Assembly: GCA_934130595.1 (NCBI GenBank)
Contig: CAKOYF010000001.1
Span: 118,240 to 182,239 of the forward strand
Origin: an uncultured Clostridia bacterium
GTDB taxonomy: Bacteria > Bacillota > Clostridia > TANB77 > CAG-465
Direction of reading: 5' to 3'
Length of the DNA: 64,000 nt
Shown: positions 52,542 through 61,197 of the stretch, piece after piece
Numbering within the stretch: the first letter of the stretch is position 1
Layout of the letters: each line of letters begins with the position of its first letter
Position numbers and translations under genes: made by a program
The notes under the pieces: model-generated
What the model was told of the DNA's origin: nothing
What the model saw: only the letters and a program-made list of their open reading frames with translations
Databases searched by the model: none

Positions 52542-52580
52542 TCAAACTAGTTTACATAATTGTTTTGCTAACTAATTTGA
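52542..52580 (-). promoter_or_regulatory. Hairpin in the rpoB leader, possible attenuator
   Basis: On the minus strand TCAAATTAGTT and AACTAGTTTGA pair imperfectly and are followed by CTTTTTG and later CCTTTTTTAG, within a leader of about 185 nt. It may reduce read-through into rpoBC. Confidence 0.4.
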
Positions 52581-52692
52581 TTATTTATATACCTTTTTAT
52601 TTAACTATTTTTTATGATTTTTTCCAACTATTTCAACCATCCTTTACATTATAGTTTACATAGTAATTTCAATTAGAAATAACATTTGTCTT

Positions 52693-52721
52693 ATTATACC
52701 ACATAAAAAAACGGGTGTCAA
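52693..52721 (-). promoter_or_regulatory. rpoBC promoter (consensus sigma-A)
   Basis: Minus strand TTGACA (52716-52721), 17 bp, TATAAT (52693-52698) in a TGTGGTATAAT context. Confidence 0.85.
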
Positions 52722-52750
52722 CAAAAATATATAGATTTTTAAAATTAAAA

Positions 52751-52773
52751 AAAGTACCTAAATTAGGTACTTT
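52751..52773 (-). terminator. prfA terminator
   Basis: AAAGTACCT-AAATT-AGGTACTTT with seven T's on the minus strand; the stem overlaps the prfA stop codon. Confidence 0.85.
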
Positions 52774-53834
52774 TATATTGCTCCTTCTTTTAATCTGTCT
52801 GCTCTATCTGCAGCTATAAGAGCTTCAACCATTTCATCAATATTTCCGTTTAAGAATGATTCTAATTGATATATTGTATAGTTTATTCTATGGTCTGTTA
52901 CTCTACTTTGAGGATAGTTATACGTTCTTATTTTTTCACTTCTTGCACCACTACCAACTTGAAGTCTTCTTGTGTTTATAATGGCACTATCACGTTCCTC
53001 AATTTCTTTTTCATATAATTTAGAACGTAACATTTTCATAGCAGTCTCTTTATTTTGTAATTGTGATCTTTCATTTTGACATGATACTACTATTCCAGTT
53101 GGAAGGTGTGTTATTCTAATTGCAGATGAAGTTTTATTTACGTGTTGTCCACCAGCACCACTAGATCTGTATGTATCAATACGTAAATCGTTAGGATTGA
53201 TTTCAACTTCTACGTCTTCTACTTCTGGTAAAACAGCAACTGTTGCAGTAGATGTATGTATTCTACCACTAGCTTCAGTTTCAGGAACACGTTGTACTCT
53301 ATGAACGCCACTTTCAAATTTTAGTCTACTATATGCTCCTTTTCCTTTTATCATAAATGAAATTTCCTTAATTCCACCTATTTCTGTTTCGTTTGAATCT
53401 ATTATCTCAACTTGCCATTTTTTTAATTCTGCGTACATTGTATACATTCTATATAGGTTGTATGCAAATAAAGCTGCTTCTTCTCCGCCAGCTCCGCCTC
53501 TGATTTCTATTATAACATTGCTATCATCGTTTTCATCTTTTGGAAGTAAAAGAATTTTTAATTCTTCTTCTAAAGCTGGTAGTTTCTCTTTAGCAGAATA
53601 ATATTCTTCTTCTGCCATATCCTTTAAATCAGGATCGTCCATCATTTCTTTAGCACCTTCCATATCTGATACTACTTTTTTATATTCTAAATATTTATCT
53701 ACAACATCCTTCATGTTAGCTTGTTCTTTCATGTATTTTCTCCAGTTATTTTGATCAGCAATAACATCTGGATTAGAGATTAATTCTGTTAATTCTAAAT
53801 ATTTTTTATATAGTTCTTCTAATTTTTCAAACAT
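52773..53834 (-). CDS. prfA: Peptide chain release factor 1
   Basis: Recognises UAA and UAG and triggers peptide release. 353 aa. The recognition-loop region RVPETEASGRIHTSTATVAV is RF1-like, and the catalytic GGQ is in SSGAGGQHVNKTSSAIRITH. GGAGAA before the ATG. No prmC follows it. Confidence 0.97.
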   Translation of the reverse strand: MFEKLEELYKKYLELTELISNPDVIADQNNWRKYMKEQANMKDVVDKYLEYKKVVSDMEGAKEMMDDPDLKDMAEEEYYSAKEKLPALEEELKILLLPKDENDDSNVIIEIRGGAGGEEAALFAYNLYRMYTMYAELKKWQVEIIDSNETEIGGIKEISFMIKGKGAYSRLKFESGVHRVQRVPETEASGRIHTSTATVAVLPEVEDVEVEINPNDLRIDTYRSSGAGGQHVNKTSSAIRITHLPTGIVVSCQNERSQLQNKETAMKMLRSKLYEKEIEERDSAIINTRRLQVGSGARSEKIRTYNYPQSRVTDHRINYTIYQLESFLNGNIDEMVEALIAADRADRLKEGAI

Positions 53835-53900
53835 CTAAATTCTCCATTCTTAAATAATACTACTTTGTTATTTTAACACATTTCATTAACTTTTTCAACT

Positions 53901-54197
53901 CTACATAAATTTCTTTTCAGGTTTTACATAAAAAAGAGAACGTTTTTTTAACATTCTCTTCAACATTAATCTGTATTTTAATATCCTCCGCATCTCTATT
54001 GGTATTTCATTTATTGCTCCACATAGCTCACATTTTATATATGGATATCCTTTTCTTACACTTGATGCACTAATTCTTCCTTCATTGTAAAAATTGCAAT
54101 TACCACATATATATTCAATTTTAGGGGTCTTATTAAACAGCATACTAATTGATGTTCTATACATAGAAAAGCTTTTACACTTAACAACTTTACTCAT
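53901..54197 (-). CDS. Small zinc-ribbon orphan protein
   Basis: 98 aa from the ATG at 54197 (AAGGAA 10 nt upstream). Two cysteine pairs, CGNC and CELC, about 25 residues apart, suggest a zinc ribbon. The rest is very basic, with a C-terminal RRILKYRLMLKRMLKKR helix that might bind nucleic acid. It lies between divIVA and prfA on the same strand. Family unknown. Confidence 0.6.
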   Translation of the reverse strand: MSKVVKCKSFSMYRTSISMLFNKTPKIEYICGNCNFYNEGRISASSVRKGYPYIKCELCGAINEIPIEMRRILKYRLMLKRMLKKRSLFYVKPEKKFM

Positions 54198-54284
54198 AAC
54201 AATCACTTCCTTACTTTATTATTAAATTAAGTAATTTATTTTTATGTCAAACAGATTATACTACAGCAATGATATAAAGTCAAA

Positions 54285-54312
54285 TAAAGAGAACATATAA
54301 ATGTTCTCTTTA
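54285..54312 (-). terminator. divIVA terminator
   Basis: AAAGAGAACAT-ATAA-ATGTTCTCTTT, an 11-bp perfect stem overlapping the divIVA stop; modest T-rich tail. Confidence 0.7.
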
Positions 54313-54756
54313 TTCATCTTCGTCATTTAATATTTTTAATTGGGCTTCAAGCATTGATTGTACTTTTATCTTATAAATTCTCATTTGGTTTTTCTTTGTT
54401 TCAATATCTACTTCTGCCTTTATGATTTGACGTTGCAAATCTTCAAGTTTTTGTTGTGCATCAACCTCAGCTGATGTTTTTATAGATTCTGCTTGTTTTT
54501 GTGCTTCTAATTTTATACTATCAGCTTCAGTTTGTGCATTTTCAACAGTTTTATCTATACCTACTTCTAATGCTTTATAATGGTCAACAGTTTGTTGTAA
54601 AGTTTCTACTTGACCTCTTAAATCTGAATTCTCTTTATATAATTTTTCATAATCGCTCATTACTAAAACTAGAAAATCTTCTACGTCTTTTATATCATAT
54701 CCGCCTAATTTAGCTTTTTTAAACACTTTATTATCTATGTCTATTGGTGTTAGCAT
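54310..54756 (-). CDS. divIVA: DivIVA-domain protein
   Basis: 148 aa. MLTPIDIDNKVFKKAKLGGYDIKDVEDFL is the membrane-binding N-terminal domain of DivIVA/GpsB proteins, which mark negatively curved membranes at poles and septa. The remainder (about 35-145) is coiled coil. Ribosome binding site AGGGGG. It follows sepF, the usual Firmicute neighbourhood. Confidence 0.9.
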   Translation of the reverse strand: MLTPIDIDNKVFKKAKLGGYDIKDVEDFLVLVMSDYEKLYKENSDLRGQVETLQQTVDHYKALEVGIDKTVENAQTEADSIKLEAQKQAESIKTSAEVDAQQKLEDLQRQIIKAEVDIETKKNQMRIYKIKVQSMLEAQLKILNDEDE

Positions 54757-54786
54757 AATAATTCAACCCCCTACTATAATATAAAA

Positions 54787-54808
54787 ACAGGCCAAAAGAC
54801 CTGCTTTT
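54787..54808 (-). terminator. Weak terminator after sepF
   Basis: A short CAGG/CCTG stem with an interior mismatch, with T's on both sides; may only partly stop transcription into divIVA. Confidence 0.4.
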
Positions 54809-54818
54809 TTCATTTTAC

Positions 54819-55361
54819 TTATTTAAGCCAAGAAAAAGATTGTCTTTGTTCTTGTTGTTGTCTATTTAATTGTGCAGTTTCTAAATCGTTTTGAATTTCA
54901 ACAGTTCTAGGAGTCATTAAATAAATTAAACTAGATACCTTTTGAATATTTCCTTCGATCATAAATGTTGCTCCGCTTAAGAAATCAAGAACACGTCTTG
55001 CATCTTCTTTTCCAACATTTTCAAGATTTATTATAACTGATTTTTTGTTTTTTAAATATGTTCCTACTTCTTCTACATCGTTATAACAAGTAGGCTGTGT
55101 TATAACCATTTTTGAAGATGACATTCCGTTATTAACAGATATTACTCTTGTTTGTTTGTTGTTTGAATCTTCAACATCTCTTACTGAAGCTCTAACTCCT
55201 CTTCTTCCGCTTGCTTGATTAGCGTATGTATCTGCGTCCTCTTCTACTTCATCTGTATATTCTTCATTGTAATTTTCATCATAATTTTCATCATAAGCTT
55301 CCTCTTCGTTTCCGCCTATTCCAATAACCTTTAGAAATTTATTTACGAATTGTGCTCCCAT
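54819..55361 (-). CDS. sepF: Cell division protein SepF
   Basis: SepF binds FtsZ polymers and membrane, aligning the Z-ring. 180 aa: amphipathic membrane-targeting N-terminus (MGAQFVNKFLKVIGIGG), an acidic Tyr/Asn/Glu-rich linker (about 18-50), then the globular domain with VITQPTCYNDVEEVGTYLKNKKSVIINLENV and ARRVLDFLSGATFMIEGNIQKVSSLIYLMTP. Ribosome binding site AGGGGG. Confidence 0.95.
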   Translation of the reverse strand: MGAQFVNKFLKVIGIGGNEEEAYDENYDENYNEEYTDEVEEDADTYANQASGRRGVRASVRDVEDSNNKQTRVISVNNGMSSSKMVITQPTCYNDVEEVGTYLKNKKSVIINLENVGKEDARRVLDFLSGATFMIEGNIQKVSSLIYLMTPRTVEIQNDLETAQLNRQQQEQRQSFSWLK

Positions 55362-55480
55362 ATAAATTAACCCCCTACGATATTTTGTCTATAGCCCAAA
55401 AAAGCCGTTAATATCTTTGATTTAAACTTTATCACAAATATAGTGATTTGTCTATGTTTTAACATATTTGTAACATTTTT

Positions 55481-56716
55481 TTAATTGAAATATGACATTG
55501 GATTAACTGCTTGATTATTAACCCTTACTTCAAAGTGTAAATGTGCACCATAAGAATTTCCAGTATTTCCACTATATCCTATTACTTGTCCTTGTGAAAC
55601 ATTTTGTCCTGCACTTACATTAACACTAGATAAATGGCCATATATTGTATAAATTCTACTTCCATTAGAATTTACACCATTATCTATCATTATATAGTTA
55701 CCATATCCATAACCATTGGCTGCTGAGAATGAGTGATTCTTTACACCAGTAGATGTATATGGTCCATTAGGATCTGTTGTTACAGTTACAGCTTTTAATA
55801 CTTTACCAGAAGCTGCTGCAAATACCTGAGTTCCTGCTGAAACTCCTATATCTGTACCTGAGTGCCATGTAGAATATCCACCTGGACTATACCATCCAAA
55901 ATTTGCTGTTATATATGAGCCTGTTGTTGGCCATACAAACACATTTGAAAAGTATTGGTTATTAGGTCCAACTGCAGCTTGTGCTTTTCTTATTTCTTCT
56001 TGTAAGCTAGCTTCTGCTTTTTCTTGCTCATCTAATAATATTTTTGAAGCTGCTAATAACTTAGTTTTTGAACTGTTTAGATTATTTACTTTAGCTTGTT
56101 TTTGATTTTTTACAGTTTGTAATTCATTAGCAGATTTTTCATAGTCATAGCTTAATTGCTCTACTGATAATTTTCCTTCTTCAATTCCAGATTTTAAGTA
56201 ATCTACATACTCTTTCTGGCTCTTCATATTTCCAATTAATGATTGGTCATATTCTAAAACACTTGTATAAACACTAAGTTTTGAAAAGAAATCTCCTATT
56301 CCATCAGAAGATACTAATATTTCAAACACACTAGGAATACCATTTTCATATATAGTTCTTAATCTTGTTGTATATATATCTTCAGCACTATTATATAGTT
56401 GCGCTGAATTTTGAAGATCATTTTGATACTTTGTAACTTGCGCATTAATAGTATCTATTTGAGTTTGAAGATTATTCATCTTTTCTGTGTATGTTGCTAT
56501 TTGACCATCTAAAGTCTCTATTTCATCTAAATAGCCTTGTACTTCAGATTCAACAGCACTAATTTGACTTTTATTTGCATTTATTTGATTTTTTATACTA
56601 TTTAATTGATTTTGTGCATCCGTTACACTATTAGCAAAACAAAAAGAATTGATACTTAACGTTACGCCAACAGCACTAATAGCCATAAGCATTCGTCCAA
56701 AATTCTTTCTTTTCAT
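55481..56716 (-). CDS. M23 peptidase with coiled coil (FtsEX-linked), copy 1
   Basis: Exported murein hydrolase of the EnvC/LytM type. 411 aa: signal peptide (about 1-29, ending SFCFANS), coiled coil (about 30-245), M23 domain (255-411). The zinc site looks intact: His and Asp in WHSGTDIG, His in HLHFEVR, with the intervening GYGNYIMID and YTIYGHLS. It has an extra glycine/serine-rich insertion after SGKVLKAVTV. It is the last of a four-gene ftsE-ftsX-M23-M23 cluster, so FtsEX probably controls it during division. Confidence 0.9.
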   Translation of the reverse strand: MKRKNFGRMLMAISAVGVTLSINSFCFANSVTDAQNQLNSIKNQINANKSQISAVESEVQGYLDEIETLDGQIATYTEKMNNLQTQIDTINAQVTKYQNDLQNSAQLYNSAEDIYTTRLRTIYENGIPSVFEILVSSDGIGDFFSKLSVYTSVLEYDQSLIGNMKSQKEYVDYLKSGIEEGKLSVEQLSYDYEKSANELQTVKNQKQAKVNNLNSSKTKLLAASKILLDEQEKAEASLQEEIRKAQAAVGPNNQYFSNVFVWPTTGSYITANFGWYSPGGYSTWHSGTDIGVSAGTQVFAAASGKVLKAVTVTTDPNGPYTSTGVKNHSFSAANGYGYGNYIMIDNGVNSNGSRIYTIYGHLSSVNVSAGQNVSQGQVIGYSGNTGNSYGAHLHFEVRVNNQAVNPMSYFN

Positions 56717-56730
56717 TTATTAACCTCCTT

Positions 56731-57960
56731 TTACAATATTGTAAATGATATACTTGGGAAGAACTTAAGTGGATTTACTCTTTGTCCATTTTCTCTTACT
56801 TCTAAGTGTAAATGGGGTCCTGTAGAGTTTCCAGTGGTTCCAACATACCCTATTAATTGTCCTTTTTCAACATGTTCTCCTTCTCTTGCAACTAAAGAGC
56901 TACAATGTCCATATAATGATATGTATGAAGAATTGTTATCCACACATTCCCCATGGTTTATTATTATATAGTTTCCGTATCCATAGTTACTATATCCAGA
57001 TGTAGTTACAGTTCCAGATTGTATTGCATAAATTGGTGTTCCATTGATTCCACCGCCTGCTATATCTGCACCTGTATGTGCACTTCCTGCTGGATCTACT
57101 AAATTATATACTTCTCCAAAACTAGTTGTAATAATTGTAAATCCTGGTACTGGATATGCAAATTCACTACCTGTGAATGTATTTGATGTTCCATTTTTTA
57201 TTTCTTCAGATAAGTCACTTATTACTTTAGCCATTTCATTATCTATATCTGATAAAGCTTGTTTTCTTTTTTCAGTAAGAAGTTTAGATGTTTCTTCAAG
57301 TTGATTAGCTTGAGTTTCTAGTTCACTCATCTTGTTTGCTTTTTGTTCTCTTTTTTCTTCAAGATCATTTTTTATTTCTTCTTGTCCCTCTTTTAAAGCT
57401 TCTAATCTTTTCTTTTCTAATTCAATGTCTCCTTTGACATAGTTAATATAATTTTGTTTATCTTGGTATGTATTCATTAATGTTTTATCATGCTCTAAAA
57501 TCATACTATATAGATTTAATTTTACCATCAAATCAGTAAATCCATTTGATGTTATTATCACTTCAAATATGCTTGGCATTCCATTTTCATATATTGATCT
57601 AAGCCTATTTGCATATGTACTATTTAAAACACTATAGTTTTCACTTGCTGTTTCTAGCTTCTCTTCAAGCTCATCAAGTGTTGATTCTACATCTTTAATA
57701 TCATTTTGAATACTTGCAAGATTTTTACTAGATGTCAAAACTTCACTATCTATTTCTGCTACATCATAGGCATAAAGAGCAAGTTCTCTTTCAACACCAG
57801 TTAATTTTGAAGCATTTTCTTGCTGCTCTTTTTTTACTGACTCTAATTGTTCCTCATACTTAGATAAGGTGTCTGCTCCATATATTTTCCCTGCTGAAAG
57901 AATACCAGATAAAAATATTACACTTGCTGCTATTAATATTTTTTTTCTTATTTCTTTCAT
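56731..57960 (-). CDS. M23 peptidase with coiled coil (FtsEX-linked), copy 2
   Basis: 409 aa and similar in layout to the adjacent gene: signal peptide (about 1-29), long coiled coil (30-255), M23 domain. Metal ligands are intact (AHTGADIAG, SLYGHCSSL, GPHLHLEVRENGQRVNPLKFF). Both copies share the block LRSIYENGMPSIFEVI-like segment in the coiled coil, showing they are paralogues. It starts 10 bp after ftsX. Confidence 0.9.
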   Translation of the reverse strand: MKEIRKKILIAASVIFLSGILSAGKIYGADTLSKYEEQLESVKKEQQENASKLTGVERELALYAYDVAEIDSEVLTSSKNLASIQNDIKDVESTLDELEEKLETASENYSVLNSTYANRLRSIYENGMPSIFEVIITSNGFTDLMVKLNLYSMILEHDKTLMNTYQDKQNYINYVKGDIELEKKRLEALKEGQEEIKNDLEEKREQKANKMSELETQANQLEETSKLLTEKRKQALSDIDNEMAKVISDLSEEIKNGTSNTFTGSEFAYPVPGFTIITTSFGEVYNLVDPAGSAHTGADIAGGGINGTPIYAIQSGTVTTSGYSNYGYGNYIIINHGECVDNNSSYISLYGHCSSLVAREGEHVEKGQLIGYVGTTGNSTGPHLHLEVRENGQRVNPLKFFPSISFTIL

Positions 57961-57970
57961 GCTATGCCTC

Positions 57971-58858
57971 CTATGCTTTTAAATATTTTTTCAAAGATAT
58001 AGCACTTCCAAATACGCCTATAAATATTCCTAAAAGTATATATGCTATTAATATTTGATACCAAATAGTTGAATATGGTATAAATTTAAACACACCTAAA
58101 GCATAACTAGAATTTAATGCAACATATATATATACATATACTATAGATATAACTATAAATGATATTAATGCTGACACTATACCCATTATTGCACCTTCTA
58201 CAATAAATGGTTTTACAATAAAGCTATTAGTTGCTCCTATATATCTCATAATAAATATTTCTCTTTTATTTGAATATACAGCTAGTTTTATTGTATTAGA
58301 TATTATAAATACACTTACTACTAAAAGTACTGCACCTACTCCAAGTAAGAAGTAATTTGCTACTTTAGATATTGATATAACTGCTTCAATTGTATCCGCA
58401 TTATATTTTACTTTATATACTCCATCAATTTTCTCAACTGCTGCTTTTATTGTATCTGCCTCTTCAATATTTGTAAATTTAACTATAAAAGATGCTGGAA
58501 AAATATCTAATCCTTCTAGTCCATCAAGAAAATAATCTTGATCTTTAAATTGTTGTTTTGCATCTTCATATGCTTCAGATTTACTCATATATTGTACTTG
58601 AGATACACCATCAATTAGCTTTATTTGGTCTTCCATGTATGCAACATCTTCATCTGTAGACTTGTCCTCGATAAAGGCTTGTAGTCCTTGTTCTAATCTT
58701 AATGTTTGTACATTTTGATTTACATTTTGAAGTATTATTATAAATATCCCTAAAATTAGCATTGTTGCACATATTATTAACATAGTAGAAATTGTTTTAG
58801 AGCCATGTTTATTTAAATTATTATATCCTTCTTTAATTAAATAAGTATTTGTTGTCAT
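57971..58858 (-). CDS. ftsX: Cell division protein FtsX
   Basis: Membrane half of the FtsEX complex, which activates peptidoglycan hydrolases mechanically. 295 aa: N-terminal helix (about 22-43), a large extracellular loop (about 45-170) where the hydrolase coiled coil binds, then three helices. SNTIKLAVYSNKREIFIMRYIGATNSFI is the family signature. It starts 2 bp after ftsE. Confidence 0.95.
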   Translation of the reverse strand: MTTNTYLIKEGYNNLNKHGSKTISTMLIICATMLILGIFIIILQNVNQNVQTLRLEQGLQAFIEDKSTDEDVAYMEDQIKLIDGVSQVQYMSKSEAYEDAKQQFKDQDYFLDGLEGLDIFPASFIVKFTNIEEADTIKAAVEKIDGVYKVKYNADTIEAVISISKVANYFLLGVGAVLLVVSVFIISNTIKLAVYSNKREIFIMRYIGATNSFIVKPFIVEGAIMGIVSALISFIVISIVYVYIYVALNSSYALGVFKFIPYSTIWYQILIAYILLGIFIGVFGSAISLKKYLKA

Positions 58859-58860
58859 CT

Positions 58861-59535
58861 CTAATACACCCCTCTCGCTTCATCTTTTACAACTCTACCA
58901 TGATCTAAGGCAATAACTCTTTTATTTAGCTTGTCTACTATATCCTTAGCATGTGTTACAACTAATATAGTTGTACCTCTTGCATTAATTTCAAGTAAAG
59001 TTTTAAAGATTTCTTCAGCAGTTTTAGGGTCTAAGTTTCCTGTTGGCTCATCTGCTATTATTATTGGCGGCTTTGTTGCAAGTGCTCTTGCTAAAGCTAC
59101 TCTTTGTTGCTCACCACCTGATAGTTGGTTAGGATAAAATTTTTCTTTTCCTGAAAGTCCTACCATTTGAAGAACTGTTTTTAGTTGAGTTTTTATTTCT
59201 CTTTCTGATGCTTCTACTACTCTTAGTGCAAATACAATATTTTCTTCAACTGTTCTATCATATAATAACCTAAAATCCTGGAAAACGAATCCAATTTTTC
59301 TTCTTAAATAAGGAATTTCTTTCTTTTTTAGTCTAGTTATATCTTTTCCATCAACAAGTATTTTACCAGATGTTGGTTCTTCTTCTTTAATCAAAAGTCT
59401 TAAAAAAGTAGATTTACCAGATCCTGATGGTCCAACTAAAAAAGCAAATTCTCCCTTATCTATTTTTAAACTAACATTATCTATGGCACATACGCCATGA
59501 TCATACTTTTTTGTAAGATTTACAAATTCTATCAT
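58861..59535 (-). CDS. ftsE: Cell division ATP-binding protein FtsE
   Basis: ABC-type ATPase of FtsEX. 224 aa; Walker A GPSGSGKST (35-43), Q-loop VFQDFRLL, signature LSGGEQQRVALARAL, Walker B IIIADEPTGNLDP, H-loop VTHAKDIV. First gene of the cluster. Confidence 0.96.
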   Translation of the reverse strand: MIEFVNLTKKYDHGVCAIDNVSLKIDKGEFAFLVGPSGSGKSTFLRLLIKEEEPTSGKILVDGKDITRLKKKEIPYLRRKIGFVFQDFRLLYDRTVEENIVFALRVVEASEREIKTQLKTVLQMVGLSGKEKFYPNQLSGGEQQRVALARALATKPPIIIADEPTGNLDPKTAEEIFKTLLEINARGTTILVVTHAKDIVDKLNKRVIALDHGRVVKDEARGVY

Positions 59536-59576
59536 TTGATTTTTCCTTTCATATATCTATACACTCTTCCAATTTA

Positions 59577-59605
59577 ATATTATCATAAAAGAAAATAATT
59601 GTCTA
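59577..59605 (-). promoter_or_regulatory. Possible ftsEX promoter
   Basis: Minus strand TAGACA (59600-59605), 17 bp, TAATAT (59577-59582); a GATAAT two bases upstream is an alternative -10. Confidence 0.4.
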
Positions 59606-59612
59606 CCTCATT

Positions 59613-60203
59613 CTAAAAGTTTTGCATTTCTTTAAGCACTTTACGTATAATATTTTCTACACTATCTTTGCTTAAATCTAACTTAGACATAACTTCTTTT
59701 ATTTGTTTTTGAGAGTATCCCAGTACTTCTAAAGCTGTTGTAGCTTCATCTATATTTTCTGAATTACTCTCTTTTACTCTATTACTTATTTTATCTGTTT
59801 GTTCTTTTAATACTTTATCCTTTAGTTCAAATATTATCTTTTGTGCCATCTTAGGACCAATTCCTGGTACACTCTTTAATACTACAATGTTTTCTGTAGC
59901 TATTGCTACACATAAGCTTTCAGTATCAACACTTGAAATAATACCTAACGCTACTTTTGGTCCTACACCACTTACAGTAATTAGCTTTTTGAAAAACTCT
60001 AGATTTTCTTTGCTTATTGATCCAAATAATCTCATATCATCTTCACGTACATGTAAATATGTGTAAACCTTAACCTCATCATTAATATTTAATTTATATA
60101 TATCTGATTCAGGTAAATATACTTCATACCCAATATCTTTTACATCTACTATTATTCTATCTTTATATATACTATCTACTTTTCCTTTTAAAAAAGCATA
60201 CAT
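59613..60203 (-). CDS. ruvA: Holliday junction DNA helicase subunit RuvA
   Basis: Tetramer that binds four-way junctions and directs the RuvB motor. 196 aa from the ATG at 60203 (MYAFLKGKVDSIYKDRIIVDV; GAGGTG 6 nt upstream). Domain I OB-fold, two helix-hairpin-helix motifs (KLITVSGVGPKVALGIIS and LKSVPGIGPKMAQKIIFELKDK), and the C-terminal RuvB-binding helices (EATTALEVLGYSQKQIKEVM). ruvB, usually next, is not in the window. Confidence 0.96.
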   Translation of the reverse strand: MYAFLKGKVDSIYKDRIIVDVKDIGYEVYLPESDIYKLNINDEVKVYTYLHVREDDMRLFGSISKENLEFFKKLITVSGVGPKVALGIISSVDTESLCVAIATENIVVLKSVPGIGPKMAQKIIFELKDKVLKEQTDKISNRVKESNSENIDEATTALEVLGYSQKQIKEVMSKLDLSKDSVENIIRKVLKEMQNF

Positions 60204-60247
60204 AACATTCACCTCAGGTTATATTTTACACAAAAAGGATTTTAAAG

Positions 60248-60475
60248 TCAATTTATTCTCATATTATCCACAATATCTAAAATATTTTCATAATTTCCAC
60301 ACATTATTCTATCTATAATCTCTTTTTTCTCTTCATAATCTACACACTCTTTTGTTAAAATTATTTGCATAGTATCCTTTCCTTTTTTCTCATAATCTAG
60401 ATACCAATTATTTTCAATAGTAAAAAATATACACCATATTCCTATTACTGACACTATAAAAATTATATAACTCAT
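60248..60475 (-). CDS. Small single-pass membrane protein, sporulation-type promoter
   Basis: 75 aa, not recognised. N-terminal membrane helix (about 2-20, YIIFIVSVIGIWCIFFTI), then a charged cytoplasmic or mother-cell tail. AGGTGA precedes the ATG. The upstream sequence is CATATAATA with AC 16 bp before it, matching sigma-K and also fitting sigma-E, so it may be a sporulation gene made in the mother cell. Confidence 0.6.
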   Translation of the reverse strand: MSYIIFIVSVIGIWCIFFTIENNWYLDYEKKGKDTMQIILTKECVDYEEKKEIIDRIMCGNYENILDIVDNMRIN

Positions 60476-60490
60476 TTATATCACCTAAGA

Positions 60491-60517
60491 TATTATATGA
60501 AAAACATAAAATATGGT
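60491..60517 (-). promoter_or_regulatory. Putative sigma-K/sigma-E promoter
   Basis: Minus strand CATATAATA (60491-60499) with AC (60516-60517) 16 bp upstream, the same -10 string as the yabG promoter. Confidence 0.45.
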
Positions 60518-60520
60518 TAA

Positions 60521-60553
60521 AAAAAAGCCGGGTATATTAAACCCGGCTTTTTT
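60521..60553 (-). terminator. Strong terminator of the 190-aa orphan gene
   Basis: AAAAAAGCCGGGT-ATATTAA-ACCCGGCTTTTTT, GC-rich and perfect; the stem overlaps the stop codon. Functional in both directions. Confidence 0.95.
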
Positions 60554-61124
60554 AGAATGTTCTGATGCAATCGAACCCGATCACATAGTACTCTCTATTT
60601 GTATCTAGTAATAGATACACCTTAGAGATATCTGATGTCTCAGTCTCTACTTCTTTTACATCTTGTACTCTCATTAAATCTCCGTCATCATCAATATATA
60701 ATTTTGATGCATTTAGATTTCTTTTTAAGAGATCCATCCCCTTAGGAGATTTATCAAATTTTGAAAACTTTTCATCATACAACTGATTTACATCAATTAC
60801 AGTTGCTTCAATTTCTTCTCCGTCTTCCTTGCTAAAGAAGATTCTTCTGTTTTCCTCTTCTTCAGTATTTTCTTCAAAAGCTTGTTGACGTTCAAGACGT
60901 TTTTGCTCCCTTTCAGCTTTAGCTTGCTCTTTTTGAGCTTGCTTTTCAGCCTTTCTAGCAGCTTTTTCTGCAGCTTTTTGTTGCTGTTGTCTTTCCATCT
61001 CATTCTGAATTGTAGTTTTTCTTGCTACAATTCCCTCATTTCTTCTCTTTGAATCCTTATACATGAAGGAATTATATCCTTCTAAGATCCCTAAAGTTTT
61101 TCCTTCAATAATTTTTTTCTTCAT
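60552..61124 (-). CDS. Orphan protein of 190 aa with charged helix, unlike composition
   Basis: Not recognised. Residues about 40-95 form a single highly charged helix rich in Gln, Ala, Lys, Glu and Arg (repeated KAAEKA, KEQAKAE); the C-terminal part (about 95-190) is a small alpha/beta domain ending KVYLLLDTNREYYVIGFDCIRTF. No signal peptide or membrane segment. Base and codon use are less AT-rich than in neighbours such as ruvA. It has a consensus promoter, a leader of about 70 nt and a GC-rich terminator. It looks like an acquired, strongly expressed single-gene unit; function unknown. Confidence 0.7.
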   Translation of the reverse strand: MKKKIIEGKTLGILEGYNSFMYKDSKRRNEGIVARKTTIQNEMERQQQQKAAEKAARKAEKQAQKEQAKAEREQKRLERQQAFEENTEEEENRRIFFSKEDGEEIEATVIDVNQLYDEKFSKFDKSPKGMDLLKRNLNASKLYIDDDGDLMRVQDVKEVETETSDISKVYLLLDTNREYYVIGFDCIRTF

Positions 61125-61197
61125 TTTAACCTCTTTCCTGTGGGACTTAACCCACCATAAAATTTTTTGGTGGTATAAAAATATTTCACCTATTATA

